Below are positions 1 through 5,297 of a stretch of DNA of 5,297 bases, in pieces. The DNA comes from Calditrichia bacterium (lineage in GTDB: Bacteria; Calditrichota; Calditrichia; RBG-13-44-9; J042). A model generated the notes under the pieces. That model had not been told where the DNA came from. It saw only the letters and a list, made by a program, of their open reading frames with translations, and did not search any database. Position 1 is the stretch's first letter. The number at the start of each line of letters is the position of its first letter. The stretch lies in assembly GCA_030430345.1 (NCBI GenBank), contig JAUIFT010000261.1:1-5297 (forward strand), given 5' to 3'. A program made the translations under genes and the position numbers.

Positions 1-2325
1 ATTGATCACAGCATCGAAAGTTAGCGATCTGGCAGTATTGACGCAGTAAATTGCCGGTAGTTGCAGGTGGACTTGTTGCGCCGTCTTCGCCTTGTTCAGA
101 ACGGTTAATATCCTTTCTTCTGTGTCGGAGCGAAGATAGGCGTAAATGTCCGTATCAACACATAGCGGTTCAAAATCACCGCGCCGTAAAGCAGAATGGT
201 GCTTGCGTAAATGGATCAATTCCCGGACGGCTTCTAACATCTTACGTTGATGCTGATTCAATTCCCTGCCAAATTTCATCGGTCGGCGATTGTCCGGGTC
301 GCCAGTGCCGGTCAGTCCAATTTCATCGCCATAATAGATGACGGGAATGCCCGGGATTGTTAGCAGATAGGAGAGATATAGCCGGGCGCGTTGATAGCTG
401 TCCGGGTGGTCTACCTGGGGAGGATTCGTCCAGGCCAATGCATTCGGGTTTTCCGTTGAAAGCGTTATGTCCTGGTCTGCAAAAGCCATGAAGCGGATTT
501 GATCATGGCTATCCATCAAATTACCCATCAGGTGATTGACCCCATAAACTTCATGGGTGCGCTTCAGCTCGTCATCCAGACTGATAAAACTCGCTGCTGA
601 ATCAAGAAATACATAACGCGCGGTAAAAAACAGGTTGAAATTAAACTGTCCATCCAGCTGTCCATTGTTGACGTAATCGCCGATAAGTTCATATCCCCCG
701 AAAGTCTCTCCAATCTGAAAACTTTTCTTCTGCCTGGGGGCATCATAGTCGCTGCGAATCTTCCGGGTTAATGCCCGCCAAAAATTATTCGGAATGTGTT
801 TAACGGCGTCATGACGGAAACCATCAATTCTCAACGCTTTAAGCCACCAGAGGGCATTTTCCGTCATTGCGGTAACCGCTGCATCGGAATTTTGATAATC
901 GAAAGAGGGGAGAAAGGGATCAAACCAGGTGGTAAGGCGATGCGCATCCCAAAAGCCGACATTCATTTTGCCATTGGGAAGATATAAATCGCTAAACCAT
1001 TCCGGATGTTCCTGGTAAAAGGGATGAGAGTCATGGGTATGATTGGCAACAAAATCCATCAACACTTTCTGGTTGGAAGCATGCGCCTTCCGGACAAGAC
1101 CTTGAAGCATTGCTAAATCACCAAAGCGGTCGTCTACCTGCCGGGGATGCGTCGGCCAGTATCCATGGTAGGCGGAAAAGGTACGCCCATTGGACACCTC
1201 CGAATGGTGCGGATTCTGGTTAACCGGCGAAATCCAAAGCGTATTGATTCCCAGTGAATCAAAGTAACCTTCGTCCATTTTGTTCAGAACGCCCTGCAAA
1301 TCACCGCCATAATAATTCACCAAATCGGGCATAGGCGCATCAGTAACCTTGCGATTGTTTGTGCTGTCTCCATCGGAAAAACGGTCGATCATCAAGGAAT
1401 ATATTATTGCATCCGCCCAGACAAAATCTTCTCTTTGCCTGCCATCAGTAAGATGGAACGTTTGAAAATTAGTCGCCGTGCCGTTTTCACTGATTGCGAC
1501 CCGCAGCACCGTTTCTCCATCGAATGCATCGCCGTGAGTGGATATGCGAAATGTGCGTTCGTCCAGTATCTTTATATGCCCGTCGGCCAGGGACAAATTG
1601 TTTTTTAGTGCAATGATATCATCCGCAATCAGGGAGTAATTACTGTTTTCATTGTCATAGTGAAAGGTGAGACTATTCTCAGCTTGCCCGGTGGCGAGAA
1701 GCCGCAAATGTTTTTGTTCGCTGGAAAGCGGGTCCACGATCAGGATGGAGTTATAATCGCCATAAGGATTGGTTATCTTTTTGGGATTGAGCGGATCATG
1801 AAATTCCAGACTGTCCTGAAAAAATTTGTATTCATATCTGCCTGGTGCGATTAAAAAACGAATCGAATACGTGCCATCCATATCAGGGTCGTTTAAGGGC
1901 ATTGTGCCGCGATCCCACTCGTTGAAAGTGCCGATCAATGTCAAATTTTCCGGCTGATTGGCCGGGCGATATTTTAGCGTTTGCCACTGACGGAATTTTA
2001 CTTTTAGCGGAATTTCATAGTTCGCGCCCTGAAATTGAAAAGGGACAAGGTAAAGGCCGCTGGCCGCGGGAGCAGCTTCCAGGATCAACTTTTGCGAATC
2101 TTTCAGATACTTTACCTGCACATCCTTAAGATTACCCGGGAGGAAAGATGAGTAGTCCTGCGCATAAAACAGGTCGCCAACTTCAACTGTGTCGGTTTCG
2201 CCGGCATCAAGTTTCAATAGGGGGATCAGATCTTCGACAGGTGCAGCTTTTGCAACCGGGGGAAACAGCAATCCTCCGATCAACAAAGATAAAAATGCAA
2301 TACATTTTATATGACGATGAAGCAC
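1..2325 (-). CDS. Exported GH13 alpha-amylase / neopullulanase-like enzyme, 3' end outside window
   Basis: Seen: an uninterrupted frame of 775 codons from a GTG at 2325-2323 to the window edge, so the C-terminus is missing. The GTG is preceded by AAGGAG at 9-base spacing, and no in-frame ATG lies near, so it is the chosen start. Residues 1-27 form a signal peptide with likely cleavage at AKA|AP; there is no lipobox. A CBM48/AMPK-beta-like E-set module spans about 117-205 (GTFNEWD at 132). A further beta-rich stretch covers about 205-299, and the GH13 barrel begins near 300. Catalytic blocks are DFVANH (424-429), GFRHD with nucleophile D506, acid/base E540 in GETFGG, and SHD with D608; AYHGYW lies at 385-390. 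The last residues look like the start of the usual C-terminal beta-sandwich, so probably only a few dozen codons are lost. Known for the family: retaining hydrolysis of alpha-1,4 (sometimes alpha-1,6) glucans. Inferred: a periplasmic or secreted enzyme, last visible gene of the operon. Exact specificity (amylase, neopullulanase or cyclomaltodextrinase) cannot be fixed from motifs. Confidence 0.93.
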   Translation of the reverse strand, partial: MLHRHIKCIAFLSLLIGGLLFPPVAKAAPVEDLIPLLKLDAGETDTVEVGDLFYAQDYSSFLPGNLKDVQVKYLKDSQKLILEAAPAASGLYLVPFQFQGANYEIPLKVKFRQWQTLKYRPANQPENLTLIGTFNEWDRGTMPLNDPDMDGTYSIRFLIAPGRYEYKFFQDSLEFHDPLNPKKITNPYGDYNSILIVDPLSSEQKHLRLLATGQAENSLTFHYDNENSNYSLIADDIIALKNNLSLADGHIKILDERTFRISTHGDAFDGETVLRVAISENGTATNFQTFHLTDGRQREDFVWADAIIYSLMIDRFSDGDSTNNRKVTDAPMPDLVNYYGGDLQGVLNKMDEGYFDSLGINTLWISPVNQNPHHSEVSNGRTFSAYHGYWPTHPRQVDDRFGDLAMLQGLVRKAHASNQKVLMDFVANHTHDSHPFYQEHPEWFSDLYLPNGKMNVGFWDAHRLTTWFDPFLPSFDYQNSDAAVTAMTENALWWLKALRIDGFRHDAVKHIPNNFWRALTRKIRSDYDAPRQKKSFQIGETFGGYELIGDYVNNGQLDGQFNFNLFFTARYVFLDSAASFISLDDELKRTHEVYGVNHLMGNLMDSHDQIRFMAFADQDITLSTENPNALAWTNPPQVDHPDSYQRARLYLSYLLTIPGIPVIYYGDEIGLTGTGDPDNRRPMKFGRELNQHQRKMLEAVRELIHLRKHHSALRRGDFEPLCVDTDIYAYLRSDTEERILTVLNKAKTAQQVHLQLPAIYCVNTARSLTFDAVIN

Positions 2326-2334
2326 CTGAAAAAA

Positions 2335-2340
2335 CTCCTT
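2335..2340 (-). promoter_or_regulatory. Ribosome binding site AAGGAG for the amylase-like gene
   Basis: On the minus strand AAGGAG lies 9 bases before the GTG at 2325 and decides that start. Its first two bases belong to the TAA stop codon of the fluoride channel gene (2341-2339). Ribosomes finishing the upstream gene therefore stop on top of this site, which suggests translational coupling (inference). Confidence 0.75.
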
Positions 2341-2710
2341 AAATTGATTTGCCGGCAAAAATACCAATTGCGGCAGCGATTACACCAAGAATGACACTGG
2401 CAACAATATAGATAAGCGCTTTCGCAATTGCCCCGGATTGGAGCAATGCCAACGATTCATTGGAAAATGTGGAAAAGGTTGTAAATGCCCCAAGCAATCC
2501 CACTGTTAAAAACAATTTCAAATGCGGATTAAAAACATGGTTGTCAAAAATGCCCGCTAAAAGACCGAGCAAGAAAGATCCCAAAATATTAACAAAGAAA
2601 GTGCCAAAAGGATAATTGCCATGAACCAGGGCATTTGCCCACCCGGATATCCAAAAGCGCAGCACTGCGCCGGCAAAACCTCCCAACCCAATTGCCCAAA
2701 ATTGCATCAT
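2339..2710 (-). CDS. crcB: CrcB/FluC-family fluoride ion channel
   Basis: A 123-residue, very hydrophobic protein with four predicted membrane helices (about 4-24, 36-55, 64-83, 94-119), the normal length for the family. Seen motifs: GGFAGAVLRF (10-19, with R18), GTFFVNILGSF (36-46, with pore asparagine N41) and GLLGAFTTFSTF (71-82), whose F79 and F82 match the phenylalanine-box positions and whose T77/T78 fall in the central sodium-site segment. Known for the family: dual-topology homodimers in the inner membrane that let fluoride leave the cytoplasm. All key residues are present, so the single gene should suffice as a homodimer. The start is one of two adjacent ATGs (2710 or 2707); only a weak purine stretch (AGGCGG, about 11 bases upstream) serves as a ribosome site. 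It begins 19 bases after the pullulanase-like gene, and its stop overlaps the ribosome site of the amylase-like gene, so it appears cotranscribed with both. No fluoride riboswitch precedes it. Confidence 0.95.
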   Translation of the reverse strand: MMQFWAIGLGGFAGAVLRFWISGWANALVHGNYPFGTFFVNILGSFLLGLLAGIFDNHVFNPHLKLFLTVGLLGAFTTFSTFSNESLALLQSGAIAKALIYIVASVILGVIAAAIGIFAGKSI

Positions 2711-2729
2711 GCAACAAAATCCCGCCTAT

Positions 2730-5072
2730 CTAGCGTTTTTCAATTAGAATCATACCGCTTGAAGAAGGGAGCTTTATACTGCCAAGGCTTTTGTACGTCT
2801 TTCGTTCCGCTTCATTTTCGGTATTGTAGACTTTGTTGCCATCGGCAAGCAACTGCCAAACGGATGTACTTTTTGGCAACTTCACTGATCGCGATGTATG
2901 GGGATTGCCATTGATTGCCACAACAATGCGTTCATCTGCCAGTGTAATTGTATAAACGAGTAGAAGCGTATCTGTCGTTTGGGAAAACTTAAAATTTGCT
3001 GGCGCTGCATAGCGAAAGGCCCGGTGTTTTTGGCGTAAATCGAGCAAGCCCTGGTAGTAAGAGTGCAATGATTCGTTCAGGCTTGCATGATCAAAATTCA
3101 ACCAGTTCGTTTCATCATCTTTGTCATAGCTGTTATGGTCGATGTGACCCCAGGCGGAGTCCAGCTCTGTGTTACGGATAATTTTGCTTCGTGCAAACTC
3201 CTGTCCGGAATGCAGCATCACTGGTCCCTGGCTGACCAGAAGCGCCAGGGCAGCAAGTTTGTTGAGCTTTAATTGCGCTTTCGTTAATTGGGCATGCTGA
3301 TCGACATCGGTGATGCGGGTATCTGCGTTAACCTCGCCAAGCGCCAGACGAATAAAGTCTCCGAGTGTATGGTCGTCATGGGATTCCAGGTAATTGACCG
3401 AGTGGCGAACGTCGTTAAAAATACCGCCATGTTCCCGCAGGGTGCCCATCATATAGTTTTCAAGATTTTGCCGGTTGGTGCCGCGTTTAATTTGACCAAA
3501 CGCAAAACCGCGGTCATCAATCGGGTTCCAGCCTTTAATGCCATTGCGTATCTGGTCATTCCAGGATGCCCATCCGATATCCGAGAATTCACCGGGATTG
3601 TAGCCACCGCCGCCCCAGGGCTCGGCGATTAAAACGACGCCAGGATTAATCTTGCGCGCTTCATGGTAGATTTGCTCACAGGTTTCCCGGTCGATCATTG
3701 CTGCCAGGTCAAAGCGAAAACCATCCACCTGGTATTCAGTCATCCAGTGTTTTACACTTTCGAGTATCATCCGCCGGGCCATCGGCCGCTCAGTTTTGAA
3801 ATCGTTGCCACAGCCACTGGCGCTGCGAAAACTGCAATCTTCATTTAAACGGAAATAGTAAAATTTGTCGATGTACTTGAAGGGATTGTAGTCATATTGA
3901 GAGACATGATTGTAGACAACATCGATGATTACTGCAATGCCTTCCTTGTGAAACTCCCGCACAAGTGTTTTAAATTCTTTCACCTGCCGGCCATCGTATC
4001 CGTTGTAGTTACCGGGCGTCATATTTCCACCACTGGCGTAGTAGGATTCCGGGGCGAAAAAGTAGCTGGTCATATATCCCCAGTGGTTCCGGGCGTAAGG
4101 ATTCCAGGTATTGTATACCGGTGCATCAGGGTCGCGGAAAGGGACTTCGATGTTGCCGAAATCATGAATGGGCAATAATTCCACAGCATTGATGCCCAAT
4201 TCCTTGATGTAGTTTATGCCGCCTTTTTTCCCTTTTTGAACCAAACCCAGATAGCTGCCGCGAATGGCTTCATCGACGCCGGAGGAGGGATGCATGGTCA
4301 TGTCCCGCACATGCATTTCATAGATCGCCAAATCCTGGTAAGGAATATTCAATGGACCGGTATTTTCCCAGTCAAAATCGCCGGCAGGCAAGATCAGGGT
4401 TTTCGACGGATGGGTATAATGATTTTGGCTGACAACGGCCGGGCTGTACGGATCTGCCAATACCAGGGTGGAATCAAAGATCTCCCCTTCACCGGTGGGG
4501 CCGGCCACGCGATAACCGTAGAACTTGCCGGTCCAGTCTTCACCCGTAAAATATTCCCAAACCCCATCGACGTCACGTTTCATCTCAAAGCTTTTACCAT
4601 GAGAGTCGTCATGCTTGTCGAAAACAACCAGGCGCACTGAAAGGGCGCGAGGTGCAAACAGGCGAAAAACCAGCTGACCGTTCTCCCGCTGATAGCCAAG
4701 CGGTTTGTCGGAATAGAGCTCGTCCAGTATGCCATCCGGTTGCAAGAAATATTTCTCGCCATTCGGAAAGGTGAGATAGTAGTGAGTGTCCAGGCGAAAA
4801 GGATGTTCGCTTTCAACGATAATCCTGGTTTGTCCGGTAATGTCAGTCTTCAGGAAGTCGATTTTGTGAATATTGATAGATGGCGAAAGTGAAAATTCCC
4901 CGGGAGCTTCTTCCTGAAAAACGCCGTTAACCAGCACCTCTGCCTTGTTACTCGCCTGGAGTTTGCTGATTAATACCTGGTAGGGTCGTTCCTGTGCCTG
5001 AATTGAATTCGCATGAGGAGACATGCTCATAAAAATCCCCATTATTAAAATACGCAATAAATAATTTCTCAT
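2730..5072 (-). CDS. Exported GH13 pullulanase / glycogen-debranching-type enzyme
   Basis: Complete 780-residue protein. Seen: signal peptide (basic MRNYLLR, hydrophobic core to about 18, likely cleavage after A26 in SIQA|QE; no lipobox). An N-terminal beta domain (about 30-122) resembles the pullulanase N2 module, with the boundary motif GILDELY at 114-120. A CBM48 module (about 127-220) follows, then the GH13 barrel (about 245-650) and a C-terminal beta-sandwich (about 690-780). Catalytic blocks are DVVYNH (384-389), GFRFD with nucleophile D455, acid/base E484 in AEPWG, and ESHDDH with D566. SGCGND (419-424) with C413/C421 is also typical of debranching GH13 enzymes. Known for the family: hydrolysis of alpha-1,6 branches in pullulan, starch or glycogen. 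The type I pullulanase signature YNWGYDP is replaced by NHWGYMT (329-335), closer to isoamylase/GlgX forms, so the exact linkage preference is open. The ATG at 5072 is the first usable start in a frame otherwise open further upstream, and it gives the proper signal peptide, though no clear Shine-Dalgarno site precedes it. First gene of the presumed operon. Confidence 0.94.
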   Translation of the reverse strand: MRNYLLRILIMGIFMSMSPHANSIQAQERPYQVLISKLQASNKAEVLVNGVFQEEAPGEFSLSPSINIHKIDFLKTDITGQTRIIVESEHPFRLDTHYYLTFPNGEKYFLQPDGILDELYSDKPLGYQRENGQLVFRLFAPRALSVRLVVFDKHDDSHGKSFEMKRDVDGVWEYFTGEDWTGKFYGYRVAGPTGEGEIFDSTLVLADPYSPAVVSQNHYTHPSKTLILPAGDFDWENTGPLNIPYQDLAIYEMHVRDMTMHPSSGVDEAIRGSYLGLVQKGKKGGINYIKELGINAVELLPIHDFGNIEVPFRDPDAPVYNTWNPYARNHWGYMTSYFFAPESYYASGGNMTPGNYNGYDGRQVKEFKTLVREFHKEGIAVIIDVVYNHVSQYDYNPFKYIDKFYYFRLNEDCSFRSASGCGNDFKTERPMARRMILESVKHWMTEYQVDGFRFDLAAMIDRETCEQIYHEARKINPGVVLIAEPWGGGGYNPGEFSDIGWASWNDQIRNGIKGWNPIDDRGFAFGQIKRGTNRQNLENYMMGTLREHGGIFNDVRHSVNYLESHDDHTLGDFIRLALGEVNADTRITDVDQHAQLTKAQLKLNKLAALALLVSQGPVMLHSGQEFARSKIIRNTELDSAWGHIDHNSYDKDDETNWLNFDHASLNESLHSYYQGLLDLRQKHRAFRYAAPANFKFSQTTDTLLLVYTITLADERIVVAINGNPHTSRSVKLPKSTSVWQLLADGNKVYNTENEAERKTYKSLGSIKLPSSSGMILIEKR

Positions 5073-5194
5073 ATCAACCGTACTAATGTTTAGGTGTTGT
5101 AAAAAATATAAGATCGCAATATAATAGACGATTGCTCTTTCCCGAAACGATTTTTTTGCTGAATGCCTAATTTCTTAAGGAGTAAACAAAAGGC

Positions 5195-5223
5195 TTTACA
5201 TTCTTTCCGTTTGTAGTTAAGAT
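5195..5223 (+). promoter_or_regulatory. Candidate sigma70-like promoter for the divergent gene
   Basis: TTTACA at 5195-5200 matches the -35 consensus at five of six positions. After exactly 17 bases, TAAGAT at 5218-5223 matches the -10 consensus at four of six. Transcription would begin near 5230, leaving a short leader of about 35 bases before the plus-strand start codon. The spacing and position fit well, but the -10 is imperfect, and AT-rich DNA gives such matches by chance. Confidence 0.4.
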
Positions 5224-5252
5224 TTGAAATCGTCTGTTAGATGTATCGAAAA

Positions 5253-5258
5253 GAGGTG
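5253..5258 (+). promoter_or_regulatory. Ribosome binding site GAGGTG for the divergent gene
   Basis: GAGGTG is complementary to the 3' end of 16S rRNA and ends 5 bases before a TTG (5264) and 11 bases before an in-frame ATG (5270). The spacing favours TTG, although ATG remains possible. Confidence 0.5.
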
Positions 5259-5263
5259 CTACC

Positions 5264-5297
5264 TTGAAAATGAGCATGAAACCCAGTTTGCCGGTTG
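5264..5297 (+). CDS. Start of an unidentified divergent gene, truncated by window edge
   Basis: Only 11 codons and one base are present. With a TTG start the product begins MKMSMKPSLPV; ATGs at 5270 and 5276 in the same frame are alternatives. The frame is closed upstream by TGA at 5225-5227, and a good ribosome site and a plausible promoter precede it, which is why I treat it as a real gene start. Nothing about its function can be read from so few residues. A regulator of the glucanase operon would be a common arrangement for a divergent neighbour, but that is a guess from position alone. Confidence 0.4.
   Translation, partial: MKMSMKPSLPV

Larger units (their letters stand above)
1..5072 (-). 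other. Presumed three-gene operon: pullulanase-like, fluoride channel, amylase-like
   Basis: Three same-strand genes are separated by 19 bases (2711-2729) and 13 bases (2326-2338). Neither gap can hold a terminator, and the second junction has a stop codon overlapping the next ribosome site. A single transcript starting right of 5072 is inferred. The operon's 3' end lies outside the window, so more genes may follow the amylase-like one. Confidence 0.7.
5073..5263. other. AT-rich divergent intergenic region
   Basis: 191 bases between the minus-strand operon and the start of a plus-strand gene. Transcription must leave it in both directions. The minus-strand side has AT-rich hexamers such as TATTAT and TATATT (5102-5126 region) that could serve as a -10 element for the operon, but I found no matching -35, so no minus promoter is called. 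The hexamer ACGATT occurs at 5128-5133 and 5147-5152, and as its reverse complement at 5228-5233. No RNA gene, transposon end or fluoride riboswitch was recognised. Confidence 0.6.

Noticed and set aside
504..512. Serine in place of asparagine in the fourth GH13 block (SHD, residues 606-608) as an inactivating change
   Set aside because: SHD is a normal variant in neopullulanase-type GH13 enzymes, and the histidine and aspartate needed for catalysis are intact.
2711..2729. Possible fluoride riboswitch ahead of the fluoride channel gene
   Set aside because: The gap is only 19 bases, far too short for the aptamer. I also saw no crcB-motif core in the leader region right of 5072.
2730..2760. 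C-terminal secretion domain (type IX sorting) on the pullulanase-like protein
   Set aside because: The protein ends directly after the GH13 C-terminal sandwich (SSGMILIEKR) with no added sorting module.
3288..4640. Plus-strand open frames of 90-134 codons opposite the pullulanase-like gene, and similar ones at 51-341 and 2621-2914
   Set aside because: They are antisense to well-supported genes with full catalytic or channel motifs, show no domain character, and have no ribosome sites of note.
5116..5135. Inverted repeat GCAAT/ATTGC as an operator
   Set aside because: The arms are only 5 bases with a 10-base spacer, and flanking bases do not extend the symmetry; this is expected by chance.
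5177..5182. AAGGAG on the plus strand as a ribosome site for another small gene
   Set aside because: No ATG, GTG or TTG follows within a usable distance; the next bases run into the TTTACA promoter element.

Overview
The window carries three closely spaced genes on the minus strand, which look like one transcript, and the first few codons of a divergent plus-strand gene at the right edge. In transcription order (right to left) the operon is: an exported GH13 glucanase of the pullulanase/debranching type (5072 to 2730, complete); a small four-helix membrane protein of the CrcB/FluC fluoride channel family (2710 to 2339, complete); and a second exported GH13 enzyme of the alpha-amylase/neopullulanase/cyclomaltodextrinase type (2325 to beyond position 1, 3' end missing). 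The gaps are 19 and 13 bases, with no terminator-like hairpin between genes.

Both glycoside hydrolases start with a Sec-type signal peptide without a lipobox, keep the complete GH13 catalytic triad, and carry beta-sandwich modules of the CBM48/E-set type before the barrel. They probably work together outside the cytoplasm on branched alpha-glucan (starch, glycogen or pullulan-like material): the pullulanase-like enzyme would act at or near alpha-1,6 branch points, and the amylase-like enzyme on linear alpha-1,4 chains. The FluC gene between them has no obvious metabolic link to glucan breakdown and is the oddest part of the layout. No transporter, SusC/SusD pair or regulator is visible in the window.

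The right-hand 191 bases (5073-5263) are an AT-rich divergent intergenic region. They hold a plausible sigma70-like promoter and a good Shine-Dalgarno site for the plus-strand gene, of which only 11 codons are present.

Organism: a bacterium with roughly balanced base composition that uses Shine-Dalgarno sites, GTG and possibly TTG starts, and exported GH13 enzymes. Gram-negative groups such as Calditrichota, Ignavibacteria or other relatives of Bacteroidota would fit the protein style, but this is an impression and nothing in the window proves it. I did not see a convincing new biological system; the gene order and some motif deviations are the points worth a second look.
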